DNA of 58,873 nucleotides from Thiogranum sp. (GTDB lineage: Bacteria > Pseudomonadota > Gammaproteobacteria > DSM-19610). Positions 32,676-43,686 of the stretch are shown here, piece after piece (position 1 is the first letter of the stretch; each line of letters starts with the position of its first letter). A program made the position numbers and the translations under genes. The notes under the pieces were generated by a model, which did not search any database, was not told the origin of the DNA, and saw only the letters and a list, made by a program, of their open reading frames with translations. The DNA lies in contig JAGFJP010000176.1 of the NCBI GenBank assembly GCA_024102665.1, positions 1 through 58,873 of the forward strand, written 5' to 3'.

Positions 32676-35600
32676 ATGTCCAGACAGTTTCCACCCGCCT
32701 ATGCCGAACTGCACTGCATCAGCAATCTCAGTTTCCTGCGCGGCGCCTCCCACCCCGAGGAACTGGTATCACAGGCGAAACAGCTGGGTTACAGCGCTCT
32801 TGCACTGACCGACGAATGCTCTCTTGCCGGGATCGTGCGCGCCTTCCTCGCTGCAAGGGAAGCAGACCTGGCCCTGATTCCGGGCAGTGAATTCCGGCTT
32901 GACGACAGGCTGCATTTCGTCTTGCTGGCCACAGACAGGAATGCGTATGGCAATTTGTGCGAACTGATCAGCGTAGCGCGGCGCCAGGCCCCCAAGGGCG
33001 AATACCGCCTGCAGCTTGCTGATCTGGCGAAACACGCAGGCGGCTGCCTGTTGATCTGGGCAAATGCAGAACGATGCACAGCGACCGTGCTGCAGAACAC
33101 TGCCGCCTGGATCAACCTGCATTTTGCCACCCGCGCCTGGCTAGGCGTTACCCGGCACCTGGATGGCCGGGACGGAGAGCGCCTGAAGACGTTGCAGGAC
33201 GCCGGACAGCAATTCAATCTGCCACTGGTTGCCTGTGGCGGCATTCATATGCATGCACGCAGTCGTCGTTTGCTGCAAGACAGCCTGACGGCGATTCGTC
33301 TCGGCGTTCGCATCCGCGATGCCGGCCTTGCACTGCACGCCAACAGCGAACGTTATCTGCGCAGCCGCGACCGCCTGGCGCGACTTTATCCGCGCAGCCT
33401 GCTCGATGAAACACTGCACATCGCCGAACGATGCAGTTTTTCGCTCGATGAGCTGCGTTATGAATACCCCGAAGAACTGGTACCGGCGACACTGACTCCC
33501 TCCGCCTGGCTGCGCCAGCTGACCGAGGCAGGCATGCAGAGGCGCTGGCCGGAAGGTGTCCCCGGGAAAATCCGCAATCTCGTTGAGAGTGAGCTGGCGC
33601 TGATCGCCGAACTGCGCTATGAACCCTACTTCCTGACGGTATATGACATTGTCCAGTTTGCCCGCTCGCGCAACATTCTTTGCCAGGGCAGGGGATCAGC
33701 CGCCAATTCCGCCGTCTGCTATTGCCTGGGAATCACCGAAGTCGATCCCTCGCGGATAGAAACACTGTTCGAACGTTTTATCTCCAGGCAGCGCAATGAG
33801 CCTCCGGACATCGACGTGGACTTCGAGCATCAGCGACGCGAGGAAGTGATTCAGTATATCTATGAAAAATACGGGCGTGATCGCGCGGCGCTGGCTGCCA
33901 CCGTCATCACCTATCGCCCCAAAAGCGCGGTACGGGATATCGGCAAGGCGCTGGGACTGAGCCTGGACCAGATCGATCGCCTAAGCAAAACCCTTCCCTG
34001 GTGGGATGGCAGGCAAATAGATCCCGAGCGTTTGCGCGAGGCAGGTTTTGATCCGGCCAACAGCACCATCCAGCGCCTGATGCACCTGGTTCACCAGTTG
34101 CTCGGTTTTCCCCGTCACCTGTCCCAGCATGTCGGCGGATTCGTTATCGCCAGAGATGCCCTCAACCGCATGGTGCCGATTGAAAATGCCGCGATGCCGG
34201 AGCGAACCGTCATCCAGTGGGACAAGGACGACCTCGACGCTCTGGGCCTGCTCAAGGTCGACTGCCTGGCGCTGGGCATGCTGAGCGCGATTCATCGCAG
34301 CTTTGATCTGATCAACGCCCATTACGGGGTTGATCTGGACATGGCAGCTATTCCGGCCGAGGAGCCCGCGGTATACGACATGATTTCGCATGCCGACACT
34401 ATCGGTGTGTTCCAGATCGAATCCCGCGCGCAGATGTCCATGCTGCCACGCCTGCGACCGGCCTGCTTCTATGATCTGGTCATCGAAGTCGCCATCGTGC
34501 GCCCCGGCCCGATCCAGGGTGACATGGTGCATCCCTATTTGCGGCGGCGCCAGGGACTGGAACCCGTCACCTATCCTTCCGAGGCCGTGCGCAGCGTACT
34601 GGAGCGAACCCTGGGAATTCCCATCTTCCAGGAGCAGGTCATCAAACTGGCCATGGTCGCCGCGGGCTTCACCCCCGGCGATGCCGACCGGCTGCGCCGC
34701 TCCATGGCGGCCTGGCGCAGGCATGGCCAGATCCTGGAATTTGAACAGCAGCTGGTCGATGGCATGCGTCGGCGCGGCTATCCGGAAGCCTTTGCCCGTC
34801 AGATCTTTCAGCAGATCATGGGCTTCGGCGAATACGGGTTTCCGGAATCGCATGCCGCCAGTTTTGCGCTCCTGGTGTATGTTTCCGCCTGGCTGAAATA
34901 TCACTATCCGGAGGCCTTCACCTGCGCTCTGCTCAACAGCCAGCCAATGGGATTCTATACGTCGCGACAACTGATCGATGACCTGCGCCGCCACGGCGGC
35001 CAGGTGCAGCCAGTCGATGCCTGCCACAGCGACCAGGAGTGCACGCTGGAAAGAAACACGGGGAACGACGCTGATCCCGGCTTTTCCCTGCGACTCGGCC
35101 TGCGCATGATCAAGGGCCTGTCACGCGCGGGCGCTGAACGTCTGGTCGCGGCGCGCGCGCAGCGCCCATTCAGTGACGTGCAGGACCTGGCTTACCGCGC
35201 CCGGCTCGACCGGCGCGACATGGAAGCCCTGGCGGCAGCCAATGCGCTGGTTTCGCTGGCCGGCAACCGCCACCGGGCGCGCTGGGCCTGCGCGGGGATT
35301 GAGTCTCCACGACCGCTGCTGGGACCGAATTGTATCGCCGAAGCTCAGCCACCGCTCAGAACGCCCGATGAAGGCGAAGAACTGGTCGCCGATTACCGCA
35401 GTATGGGTCTGACCCTGGGGCGTCACCCCCTGGCGCTGTTACGGCCACGCCTGACGCTTCTGGGCCTGCTGTCCGCCCGGCATATCCACGATTGCAAACA
35501 TGGCAGCTGCGCGCGCACAGGCGGGGTAGTGACCGGGAGACAAAGACCCGGCAGCGCCTCCGGGGTCATTTTCGTAACGCTGGAAGATGAAACCGGCATT

Positions 35601-35786
35601 ACCCAGGTGATCGTCTGGCCCGCTCTGGCACAACGACAACGCAGTATTTTGTTGCGCGCACGACTGCTGGCCGTTGAAGGCGAGATACAACGCGAAGGGG
35701 AGGTGTTACACCTGATTGCCAGACGGCTGGAAGACCACAGCCATTTGCTCGGCAAGCTGGTGACCCGGTCGCGGGATTTCCATTGA
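32676..35786 (+). CDS. dnaE2: Error-prone DNA polymerase DnaE2
   Basis: A 1036-aa C-family polymerase, shorter than DnaE and with an N-terminal PHP domain beginning AELHCISNLSFLRGASHPEE. The catalytic PDIDVDF motif (aspartates of motif) is present, and a C-terminal OB-fold region with VTGRQRPG is visible. It performs translesion synthesis after DNA damage, normally with ImuA and ImuB, which are absent nearby. Expression should be SOS-controlled by the operator above. A strong Shine-Dalgarno is missing. Confidence 0.95.
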   Translation: MSRQFPPAYAELHCISNLSFLRGASHPEELVSQAKQLGYSALALTDECSLAGIVRAFLAAREADLALIPGSEFRLDDRLHFVLLATDRNAYGNLCELISVARRQAPKGEYRLQLADLAKHAGGCLLIWANAERCTATVLQNTAAWINLHFATRAWLGVTRHLDGRDGERLKTLQDAGQQFNLPLVACGGIHMHARSRRLLQDSLTAIRLGVRIRDAGLALHANSERYLRSRDRLARLYPRSLLDETLHIAERCSFSLDELRYEYPEELVPATLTPSAWLRQLTEAGMQRRWPEGVPGKIRNLVESELALIAELRYEPYFLTVYDIVQFARSRNILCQGRGSAANSAVCYCLGITEVDPSRIETLFERFISRQRNEPPDIDVDFEHQRREEVIQYIYEKYGRDRAALAATVITYRPKSAVRDIGKALGLSLDQIDRLSKTLPWWDGRQIDPERLREAGFDPANSTIQRLMHLVHQLLGFPRHLSQHVGGFVIARDALNRMVPIENAAMPERTVIQWDKDDLDALGLLKVDCLALGMLSAIHRSFDLINAHYGVDLDMAAIPAEEPAVYDMISHADTIGVFQIESRAQMSMLPRLRPACFYDLVIEVAIVRPGPIQGDMVHPYLRRRQGLEPVTYPSEAVRSVLERTLGIPIFQEQVIKLAMVAAGFTPGDADRLRRSMAAWRRHGQILEFEQQLVDGMRRRGYPEAFARQIFQQIMGFGEYGFPESHAASFALLVYVSAWLKYHYPEAFTCALLNSQPMGFYTSRQLIDDLRRHGGQVQPVDACHSDQECTLERNTGNDADPGFSLRLGLRMIKGLSRAGAERLVAARAQRPFSDVQDLAYRARLDRRDMEALAAANALVSLAGNRHRARWACAGIESPRPLLGPNCIAEAQPPLRTPDEGEELVADYRSMGLTLGRHPLALLRPRLTLLGLLSARHIHDCKHGSCARTGGVVTGRQRPGSASGVIFVTLEDETGITQVIVWPALAQRQRSILLRARLLAVEGEIQREGEVLHLIARRLEDHSHLLGKLVTRSRDFH

Positions 35787-35833
35787 AAGCCGTGGCGGGC
35801 GCTTCGGCAACGCAGCAATCGGTTGCCTTGCGC

Positions 35834-37051
35834 TCAACCCACCAGCTGATTCAGGTTGAAGATCGGCAACAGGATTGCCAGTACGATAACCAGCACCACG
35901 GCGCCCATGACCAGTATCAAGACCGGTTCAAACAGACCCATGATCGCCGAAATCAGCGTTTCGATCTCGCGCTCCTGGTTGATAGCCGCGCGCTCCAGCA
36001 TTTCCTCCAGCTTGCCGCTCGCCTCGCCGCTCGCGATCAGGTGCACCGTCATTGGCGGGAAATAACCGCTCTTCTCCAGCGCGGCGTGAATACTCGCGCC
36101 TTCGCGCACCTTGCGCGTAGCCTCCTCTACCGCCTCGCGCATCGGCAGATTCGACATCACCGTCGCCGCGATACGCAGACCTTCCAGTACCGGCACACCG
36201 CTGGCAGTCACGATACTGAACGTGCGCGCGAAGCGCCCGGCGTTTATACCGCGCTCCAGGCGCCCGATCAGCGGAAGCCGCAACAGCAGGCGGTGGAAAC
36301 GCCGCTTCGGACCTTCCTTGCGCAAAAGCCACAGCGCGCCAGCAACCGCGGCCGCCAGCATCAGCAGGGCGATAATCCCGTAGCCCCGCAAGAAAGCGCT
36401 GATCGATATCAGCGTACGGGTCAGCCACGGCAACTCCTGACCAATATTCGCGAACACCTGAACCACCTGCGGCACCACGTAGGTCATCAAGCCGACAACC
36501 ACCAGCACAGCGACCAGAGTCAGCAACACCGGGTAGAACAACGCCAACTGGATCTTCTGCTGCATCTGCTGACGATTTTCGGTGTAGTCCGCCAGCCGTT
36601 CCAGCACCACTTCCAGATGCCCGGACTGTTCGCCGGCGGAAACCGTGGTGCGGTAGAGTTCGGGAAACACGTGCGGGTAATCGCCCAGGCCGGTGGCGAG
36701 TGTGTGCCCCTCCATGACGCGTGAACGGACTGCCAGCAGCATGCTTTTCAGACGCGCCTTTTCCGTCTGCTGCGACGCAGCCTGCAAACATTCTTCCAGC
36801 GGCAGGCCGGAACGCACCAGTGTCGCGAGCTGCCTTGTGATCAGCGCCAGATCCGTGGCGCTGACGCCACGCCGGACCTTGACCTTGCGCTGATGCGATC
36901 GAGTCTGGCGCTGGCTGGTTTCCTGGACATCGAGCGGCATCCAGCCCTGATCGCGCAGTTGCTGGCGCACCTGCCGGGCGGTATCACCTTCGAGCACACC
37001 TTTTTTTTCCTTGCCGGAAGAATCCAGTGCAATGTAGTCGAATGCGCCCAT
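35834..37051 (-). CDS. gspF: Type II secretion inner-membrane protein GspF
   Basis: A 405-aa polytopic platform protein of the type II secretion system, with the two T2SSF domains and membrane helices at about 170-200, 220-240 and 375-395. Start MGAFDYIALD matches the family. The ATG directly follows GAGGAG. It follows gspE by 12 bp. Confidence 0.95.
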   Translation of the reverse strand: MGAFDYIALDSSGKEKKGVLEGDTARQVRQQLRDQGWMPLDVQETSQRQTRSHQRKVKVRRGVSATDLALITRQLATLVRSGLPLEECLQAASQQTEKARLKSMLLAVRSRVMEGHTLATGLGDYPHVFPELYRTTVSAGEQSGHLEVVLERLADYTENRQQMQQKIQLALFYPVLLTLVAVLVVVGLMTYVVPQVVQVFANIGQELPWLTRTLISISAFLRGYGIIALLMLAAAVAGALWLLRKEGPKRRFHRLLLRLPLIGRLERGINAGRFARTFSIVTASGVPVLEGLRIAATVMSNLPMREAVEEATRKVREGASIHAALEKSGYFPPMTVHLIASGEASGKLEEMLERAAINQEREIETLISAIMGLFEPVLILVMGAVVLVIVLAILLPIFNLNQLVG

Positions 37052-37063
37052 CTCCTCGCCGCG

Positions 37064-38593
37064 CTATCCCTCGCTGGTTACGCGCAGCACTTCTTCGACC
37101 GTGGTTTCACCTGCCAGGACGCGCCGCCAGCCATCCTGACGCATGCCGGCTGAGTGCGTGCGCGCGTGGGCTTCGAGTGCCTGTTCGCCAGCACCGTCAT
37201 GAATCAGCGTGCGCATTCCATCGTCGACTTCCACCAGTTCATAGATACCGGTGCGCCCCTTGTAGCCGAGTTGACTGCAGTCCGGGCAGCCAACCGCATG
37301 ATAGAGCGTCGGTGGATTATGGGCATCGACACCAAGCATCGCGCAATCAGCTGTGGATGCTGTATAGGGTTCCTTGCAGCTGTGGCACAACACGCGCACC
37401 AGACGCTGGGCGAGCACGCCGACGAGGCTGGAGGACAGCAAAAACGGCTCCACGCCCATGTCGCGCAGACGTGTGACGGCACCCACCGCGCTATTGGTGT
37501 GCAACGTCGAAAACACCAGGTGACCGGTCAGACTCGCCTGCACCGCAATCTCCGCCGTTTCCAGATCGCGTATTTCGCCCACCATCACCACGTCCGGGTC
37601 CTGGCGCAGAATAGCGCGCAGGCCGCGCGCGAAACTCATGGCGACCTTGCTGTTCACCTGCGTCTGCCCGATTCCGTCGAGATAGTATTCGATCGGATCT
37701 TCAACCGTCATGATGTTGCGGCGCTTGTTATTGAGACGCTCCAGAGCGGCATACAGAGTCGTGGTTTTGCCTGAACCGGTCGGCCCGGTTACCAGCACAA
37801 TGCCGTAGGGGCGCTGTATCAATCGGTCGATAACCTGTTCGATCTCGGCACCCATGCCGAGGTGATGCAGGTCCAGGCGGCCTGCTTGTTTGTCCAGCAA
37901 ACGCAATACGACACGCTCGCCGTGCCCGGAAGGCAGCGTCGAGACGCGCACATCCACCGCCCGGCCGGCAACCCGCAGCGAAATGCGACCGTCCTGGGGC
38001 AAACGTTTTTCGGCGATGTCCAGCTTGGCCATGACCTTGATGCGTGACACCAGCAGTGGCGCCAGCACGCGCTGCGGCTGCAGCACTTCTCTGAGCACAC
38101 CGTCGACACGGAAGCGCACTACCAGCCGGTTTTCGAACGGTTCGATATGAATATCAGAGGCATTTTCCTTGATGGCTTCTGTCAGTAATGCGTTGATGAG
38201 GCGAATGATGGGCGCATCGTCCTCGCTTTCCAGAAGATCTTCGGTTTCCGGCAACGCCTGCGCAACGGTGAACAGATCGAGATCCTCACCCAGGTCTTCC
38301 ATCATCTGCATGGCTTCATTGGAACGCTGCTCATAGGAGGATGCCAGAAGGGTGTCAAACTGATCCTTGCTGATTTCCTCGATCTTGAGCGGGCAACCGA
38401 CAAACCGGCGCACTTCGATCAGCGCAAGAGGATCCGCCTGGGGGCTGAGCATCACGCGCGCCTGGTCCTCGCTGTGTTCGGAGACGAGGATTCCGTGGCG
38501 TTTGGCGAACGTGAACGGCGGCCGCCAGCCGCGCGCATGCGGCGCTTCTGCTGCCACTTCTTCAGCAACGCTGTCGAGTCCGGTTTCAGTCAT
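37064..38593 (-). CDS. gspE: Type II secretion ATPase GspE
   Basis: A 509-aa AAA-like motor that powers pseudopilus assembly from the cytoplasm. Walker [10 protein letters not shown], the ASP-box/Walker B region around [20 protein letters not shown], and the CX2C zinc pair CHSC...CPDC are present. Start ATG overlaps the gspD stop by 8 bp, as expected for an operon. Confidence 0.96.
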   Translation of the reverse strand: MTETGLDSVAEEVAAEAPHARGWRPPFTFAKRHGILVSEHSEDQARVMLSPQADPLALIEVRRFVGCPLKIEEISKDQFDTLLASSYEQRSNEAMQMMEDLGEDLDLFTVAQALPETEDLLESEDDAPIIRLINALLTEAIKENASDIHIEPFENRLVVRFRVDGVLREVLQPQRVLAPLLVSRIKVMAKLDIAEKRLPQDGRISLRVAGRAVDVRVSTLPSGHGERVVLRLLDKQAGRLDLHHLGMGAEIEQVIDRLIQRPYGIVLVTGPTGSGKTTTLYAALERLNNKRRNIMTVEDPIEYYLDGIGQTQVNSKVAMSFARGLRAILRQDPDVVMVGEIRDLETAEIAVQASLTGHLVFSTLHTNSAVGAVTRLRDMGVEPFLLSSSLVGVLAQRLVRVLCHSCKEPYTASTADCAMLGVDAHNPPTLYHAVGCPDCSQLGYKGRTGIYELVEVDDGMRTLIHDGAGEQALEAHARTHSAGMRQDGWRRVLAGETTVEEVLRVTSEG

Positions 38594-40592
38594 TCCGATC
38601 GTCACTCTGTGCAGCATCGCCGGAAGAAGCGTCCGACGGCGGCTCGAATGGGGGCGGTAATTCCAGCAGTTGCTCGAAGGGGGGCAAGCGCGGTATCTCG
38701 GCACCCGGAAGCAATGGCACGCCGGGGCCATGCAGCTCGTACTGCCGCGCACGCAGCATATTGTACTTGCGCGAGGAATAGCTGTCCGAAACGCCGGTAT
38801 CTCGCAGAATTGCGGGGCGGATAAACACCATCAGGTTCTGTTTGTCGTGATTGGTGCCCTTGGCGCGAAACAGCGCACCCAGCACCGGCAGGTCTCCGAG
38901 CAGGGGCACTTTCTGCTCGGTTTCGGTAACCCGGTCCTCGATGAGTCCGCCCAGCACCACGACGTGGCCGTCTTCCACCAGCACGTTGGTCTTGATGGAG
39001 CGTTTGTCGGTAATGATGTCGGAAGCCGAAGCGCTTTCGGAGATCGACGAAGTCTCCTGCTCGATTTCCAGCACGACGGCATTGCCCTCGTTGATCTGCG
39101 GCTTGACCTTGAGGGTGATACCCACGTCTTCGCGCTGTATGGTCTGAAAAGGATCGACAGAGGAACCTCCGGTACCGGTCTGGGTAAAAGAACCGGTCAC
39201 AAAAGGCACGTTCTGCCCAACAACGATTTCTGCCTCCTCGTTGTCGAGCGTCATCAGCGATGGTGTTGACAGAATGTTGACGTCGGTATCCGCAGCCAGC
39301 GCCTGAACGACAACCGCCCAATTGAGCTGTCCGTCGTCGGTAATGCTCCCGCCCCCGAGCGAAAGGCCGCCGCTGAGCGCGGGCAGCGCTCCGCTGAATA
39401 CCCCGTTAATGATGGAGGTCAGCGTCGTACCGACATTGGTGAAGTTGGTGCCGCCGATAGGGCTGCCTTCTCTGTTGGTGCTGTTCACAACCCATTGAAC
39501 ACCCAGTTCACGTGCCTTTCTCTCGCCGACTTCGGCGATAATGGCATCTATCAATACCTGTGATCGCCGGATATCCAGCTGCCGGATCACCGTCTCTAGA
39601 GACATCATCAATGCCGGCGGCGCCGTGATCACCAGCGCATTGGTCGCTTCGTCGGCCTGGATGTCGAGCTGCTTTTGCCCCGCGGTCGCGGTCGGCGGTT
39701 TGGGCTGACCTTCTTCCTGACTCTGACCGACGCCTTGCAGCACCTGCACCAGTTCAGTGGCCTTGGCGTACTTGAGATAGATGACCTTGGTATTGCCGCC
39801 GCGCTCCAGCGGAGTATCAAGGTGGGAGATAATGGCGCGCAGGCGCAGGCGCTCGGCACGGTCACCACCGAGCAATACGCTGTTGGTTCGTTCATCGGCC
39901 ACGAGGGTGGTTGATGTCGCACCCGGCGTCTTGCCGGGACCCGCCTCGGCGCGGCTCACGGCGGTGAGTATACGCACCACCTCGGCAGCGGATGCATGCT
40001 CGAGCCTGATGATTTCGATTTCAGCATCGCTGGCGGTATCGATGCGACGGATAATGTTGACCAGCCGCGACACGTTTTCGGCGCGATCGGAAATGATCAG
40101 CACGTTGGTGGCCGGATATGCCGCCAGATGCCCCTGTTGCGGCACCAGCGGCCGAAGGATCGGCACCAGTTGTGCCGCCGCCACGTTATCAACCTGGATG
40201 ACCCGCGTCACCATTTCATCGCCGCGGCCCGGCTCCTCGTCGGAAACCGTGGGTATGCGATCCTGCTTGGCGGTCACGTCGGGTACGATCTTGATCACTT
40301 CACCGCTGGGCACCGCCGCAAAACCATGGACGTTAAGGATCGACAGAAACACCTGGTACACTTCATTCGCGTCCATGGCGCGCGATGAGACCACCGTGAC
40401 CTTGCCCTTGACGCGGGGGTCGACAATGAAATTCTTTCCGGTGACCTCGGCAACCGTGCTGATCAGGGCGTTGATGTCGGCGTCTTTCAGATTGAGGGTG
40501 ATTGTCTGGGCGAACAGCGGGCTCGCCCAGACCAGGCACAGGACCCCTAGCAGGCGCCGCCAACACATCGGTTTATCGATCCCGGATATCAC
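38586..40592 (-). CDS. gspD: Type II secretion secretin GspD
   Basis: A 668-aa outer-membrane secretin: signal peptide (about 1-28), N0-N3 domains, and the C-terminal secretin core with VPFVTGS and [14 protein letters not shown] near the gate. It forms the multimeric exit pore. The GTG start at 40592 has GGAG upstream; an ATG eight codons on is an alternative. Confidence 0.95.
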   Translation of the reverse strand: MISGIDKPMCWRRLLGVLCLVWASPLFAQTITLNLKDADINALISTVAEVTGKNFIVDPRVKGKVTVVSSRAMDANEVYQVFLSILNVHGFAAVPSGEVIKIVPDVTAKQDRIPTVSDEEPGRGDEMVTRVIQVDNVAAAQLVPILRPLVPQQGHLAAYPATNVLIISDRAENVSRLVNIIRRIDTASDAEIEIIRLEHASAAEVVRILTAVSRAEAGPGKTPGATSTTLVADERTNSVLLGGDRAERLRLRAIISHLDTPLERGGNTKVIYLKYAKATELVQVLQGVGQSQEEGQPKPPTATAGQKQLDIQADEATNALVITAPPALMMSLETVIRQLDIRRSQVLIDAIIAEVGERKARELGVQWVVNSTNREGSPIGGTNFTNVGTTLTSIINGVFSGALPALSGGLSLGGGSITDDGQLNWAVVVQALAADTDVNILSTPSLMTLDNEEAEIVVGQNVPFVTGSFTQTGTGGSSVDPFQTIQREDVGITLKVKPQINEGNAVVLEIEQETSSISESASASDIITDKRSIKTNVLVEDGHVVVLGGLIEDRVTETEQKVPLLGDLPVLGALFRAKGTNHDKQNLMVFIRPAILRDTGVSDSYSSRKYNMLRARQYELHGPGVPLLPGAEIPRLPPFEQLLELPPPFEPPSDASSGDAAQSDDRND

Positions 40593-40610
40593 TGGATTCC
40601 TGCTCCTGTA

Positions 40611-41525
40611 TCACTGGCCAGAGTGCGGTAATGTGAGACTCAGGGAAACCGGCTGCCCACTGCGCAGCAGCGTCACGTTCACGGAATCGCCCTCTCCCAA
40701 AGCCTGCATCGCCTTCATGCCCATTGCCGGCGAATCTATGTTCACGCCATTTATCACTGTGACGATATCTCCCGGCTGCAAGCCGAGTTCCTGCATGGCG
40801 CTGGTTTCGCTGCCTGGCTGCAAGGTAAAGCCGATAAACTTGCCGCCCTGGCGCGCCGGTGTCGCCCTTACGTACTGCAGAAACGAGGCAGGATTCTGGC
40901 GGATTTCGCTACGGTACCTGTCGAATGCGGCCGCTCGCGCGGCGTTTGTGGTCACTGCGCCCGGGCGCGTTGAAGACGACCGTTCGCTGGATGTACCGGC
41001 CGCACCAGGTTCTCTCGGCAGACGCAGCGTTTCGAACCGGCCGCCGCGTTCCAGAATGATCCTGTCGGGGTGGATTTCCGACAGCCTGGCACCGCCAGGC
41101 AACGGATCCCCTACCGCATAGCTCTCCTCTTTGCCGCGCGGATCACCGACGATGGCGCGGGCGCCCCGGTCCTCATCACTGGCGAGCACCCCGTGCAGAG
41201 TCAGCTTCAACCGGGTTTCAGGCGCATCTACCGGCCGAACAGTTTCGACCGGCTGTTTCTCCTGCACAAGTCCGAACAGGTGCCAGCCGGCAATCTCGCG
41301 TTCATCGATAGTCGCAACTTGCTGTGTAACCGGTGTCGCAATAACCGGGATGGGTTGCGAGTCCGGCTCCGGCTCCGGCTCCGGGACCAGCAACCAACTC
41401 AGTCTTGCCAGCTGCCACGCCAGGAGAATAACCAACAGAACATTGATTATTCTGGGTAATTTCTCTATCCGCCCGGCACGCAGCCAGTGCTGAAGGGTAT
41501 TCTGCGATAGCGCAAGAGTAACCAT
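40611..41525 (-). CDS. gspC: Type II secretion coupling protein GspC
   Basis: A 304-aa bitopic inner-membrane protein with one N-terminal helix (about 27-45) and a C-terminal PDZ domain (GLQPGDIVTVINGVNIDS). It links the inner-membrane platform to the secretin. Start ATG has AGGA upstream. gspC-D-E-F are consecutive and closely spaced, but the next genes G to N are absent from this end. Confidence 0.92.
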   Translation of the reverse strand: MVTLALSQNTLQHWLRAGRIEKLPRIINVLLVILLAWQLARLSWLLVPEPEPEPDSQPIPVIATPVTQQVATIDEREIAGWHLFGLVQEKQPVETVRPVDAPETRLKLTLHGVLASDEDRGARAIVGDPRGKEESYAVGDPLPGGARLSEIHPDRIILERGGRFETLRLPREPGAAGTSSERSSSTRPGAVTTNAARAAAFDRYRSEIRQNPASFLQYVRATPARQGGKFIGFTLQPGSETSAMQELGLQPGDIVTVINGVNIDSPAMGMKAMQALGEGDSVNVTLLRSGQPVSLSLTLPHSGQ

Positions 41526-41677
41526 AAGGTCCTGAATTCACAATGTTCCCGGACAGCTAACCACGGCCAGCTGGCAAAGAACTTAAATGGCGACTGACAA
41601 ACGGTTATTTTATCAATGTTTTCGCATTTAACCCACTTTTCAGCGCAGCTCCGGGAAGATTTTCCCTGTGCCTGCGC

Positions 41678-42982
41678 TTACCTTGTCGATCCAGCCTTGC
41701 CTGCGCCGGGTTTACGTCGCGAGCGTCCTCCACCTGCGCTTCTGGGCTTCGACCCGGCACGCGGTCTTTGAACGAAATCCTCTCGCGGACGTTTTACAGG
41801 CGGCTTCGGCTGTGCCAGCAGGCTGTTGTCGATCTGTTCCACCGGGATGCTGTGACCGATGTAAGCTTCGATTTCGGGCAAGGAATACACGTATTTTTCA
41901 CACGCGAAACTGATCGCATCGCCGTCAGCACCAAGGCGAGCGGTACGCCCGATGCGGTGGACATAATCCTCCGCATCCTGAGGCAGGTCGTAGTTGACCA
42001 CGTGGCTGACATCCGGGATGTGCAGACCGCGCGCCGCGACATCGGTAGCCACAAGGATGGCGAGTTCGCCACTCTGGAACCGCTTGAGCAACGACTGGCG
42101 CTTCTTCTGTGGCACATCGCCGGACAAGATGGCGGTTTTGTAGCCGTTGCCTTCAAGGTAACCCCAAACCTTCTCAGCATCCCGTTTCGTATTGACGAAC
42201 ACGATAGTCCGACTTGCGTCGATTTTCTGCATCAGTCCGAGCAAGAGCGGGATCTTGTCCTCGTTGGCTGTATGGTACAGCACCTGTCGCACCCGCTCGG
42301 CCGTAACCCGTTCCGGTTCAACCTGAACCAGCTGGGGATTGTTCATATGCTCGTAAGCAAGCTCGTTGACGCGAAACGACATGGTTGCCGAAAACAGCAA
42401 TCCGAGCCTTTCCTCCGGTGGCGGGCAGCGCCGCAACAGGAAACGCACATCCTTGATAAAGCCGAGGTCAAACATGCGATCCGCTTCATCCAGTACGACT
42501 ACCTGCGCCTTTCGCAAATCGAAAACGTGCTGCTTGAAGTAGTCGATGATGCGGCCAGGGGTACCAATAAGAACGTCAACGCCCTCGGCAAACTGGTTAC
42601 GCTGCGCATCATAATCCGTGCCGCCATAGGCGATGCCAAACCTGAGACCGGTATGTTGCCCGAGTTTTGTTGCATCGCGGTGAATCTGGATAGCAAGCTC
42701 GCGCGTCGGAGCCAGGATCAGGGCTCGAACCTGGTTGGCCTTGCGATGCTCGTCGGCGGGGTGCCTCAGCAGGTGATTAAACGTTGCGATCAGAAAGGCT
42801 GCTGTTTTCCCGGTTCCTGTTTGCGCCTGTCCGGCGACGTCGCGGCCCTGTAAGGTCAGGGGCAAGGTCTGCTCCTGTATCGGCGTACAGGCTAAAAACC
42901 CCGCGTCATCAATGCCTTGCATCACCTCCCTGGGAAGGTCAAAGCTGCTGAACTGAATCTCGCTCAAATGATTTTGTGTCAT
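41678..42982 (-). CDS. rhlB: RhlB-type ATP-dependent RNA helicase
   Basis: A 434-aa DEAD-box helicase. Q motif region, AQTGTGKT (motif I), DEAD as [29 protein letters not shown] and [10 protein letters not shown] are present. The basic RGG-like tail is consistent with RNase E-degradosome association. It is divergent from trxA and rho, the E. coli arrangement, which favours RhlB over other DEAD-box proteins. Confidence 0.9.
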   Translation of the reverse strand: MTQNHLSEIQFSSFDLPREVMQGIDDAGFLACTPIQEQTLPLTLQGRDVAGQAQTGTGKTAAFLIATFNHLLRHPADEHRKANQVRALILAPTRELAIQIHRDATKLGQHTGLRFGIAYGGTDYDAQRNQFAEGVDVLIGTPGRIIDYFKQHVFDLRKAQVVVLDEADRMFDLGFIKDVRFLLRRCPPPEERLGLLFSATMSFRVNELAYEHMNNPQLVQVEPERVTAERVRQVLYHTANEDKIPLLLGLMQKIDASRTIVFVNTKRDAEKVWGYLEGNGYKTAILSGDVPQKKRQSLLKRFQSGELAILVATDVAARGLHIPDVSHVVNYDLPQDAEDYVHRIGRTARLGADGDAISFACEKYVYSLPEIEAYIGHSIPVEQIDNSLLAQPKPPVKRPREDFVQRPRAGSKPRSAGGGRSRRKPGAGKAGSTR

Positions 42983-43210
42983 ATCTTTCCAGCATATCAA
43001 CTTAATTGAAGGTTTGGACTTGCAATCTAAAGCTTTTTGGGCTGAAATTAGCCCCGCCGCAAGACAAACGAACCGGTCGTCGCGCCGAATCAATGCAAAA
43101 GCGTTTGCCAAACGGCGGCAATGCCCGAGAAGGTCCGCGTTTCAAACTCAACACTCCCTTTTTGATATCTTTTGCGACGTCAGCAATTCGTGGTCAGGAG
43201 GCCCCTTAGC

Positions 43211-43537
43211 GTGAGCGATAATATCGTTTATCTAACCGACGAATCCTTTCAAAATGAAGTTATCGATTCCACCGAACCTGTGCTGGTGGATTACTGGGCC
43301 GAATGGTGCGGCCCCTGCAAAATGATCGCTCCCATACTAACGGAAATCGCTGTCGAGTATCAGGGAAAAGTAAAAATTGCAAAACTCAACATCGACGAAA
43401 ATCCGCAGACGCCGCCAAAATATGGTATTCGTGGCATCCCGACCCTGATGCTGTTCAAAAACGGTAATGTGGAAGCCACCAAAGTCGGCGCATTGTCCAA
43501 ATCCCAGCTGACAGCGTTTATTGACACAAACCTTTAA
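43211..43537 (+). CDS. trxA: Thioredoxin 1
   Basis: A 108-aa thioredoxin with the redox motif WCGPC (C33 and C36) and the cis-proline segment GIRGIPT. Cytoplasmic disulfide reductase. The GTG start at 43211 follows AGGAGG; a longer in-frame start 13 codons upstream is less likely. Confidence 0.96.
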   Translation: MSDNIVYLTDESFQNEVIDSTEPVLVDYWAEWCGPCKMIAPILTEIAVEYQGKVKIAKLNIDENPQTPPKYGIRGIPTLMLFKNGNVEATKVGALSKSQLTAFIDTNL

Positions 43538-43627
43538 CCGGCCACCCGACGGGACTCGGTAGCATTCCGGAGGAATCGACCAACCTAACGGCAACCTGTC
43601 CGGCTCACGTTTCAGCATTAGCAACGT

Positions 43628-43686
43628 GCACCGACCCACCTTCCCAGCGGTGCTGCCCCTGCAACCCACAACGATTACGAACCACT
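43628..43686 (+). promoter_or_regulatory. C-rich rho leader with a short hairpin
   Basis: The 149-nt gap between trxA and rho ends in a C-rich, G-poor stretch before the rho start, which fits known autoregulation by Rho-dependent termination in the leader. GCACCG (43628-43633) and CGGTGC (43648-43653) form a 6-bp hairpin. No leader peptide was assigned. Confidence 0.5.

Noticed and set aside
33981..35027. 348-codon frame antisense to dnaE2
   Set aside because: Shadow of the polymerase gene; no motif or start signals.
32676..35786. dnaE2 as part of an imuA-imuB-dnaE2 cassette
   Set aside because: No imuA or imuB gene was found on either side in this window.
39781..41121. 446-codon frame opposite gspD and gspC
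   Set aside because: It spans two well-identified genes in opposite sense and has no domain.
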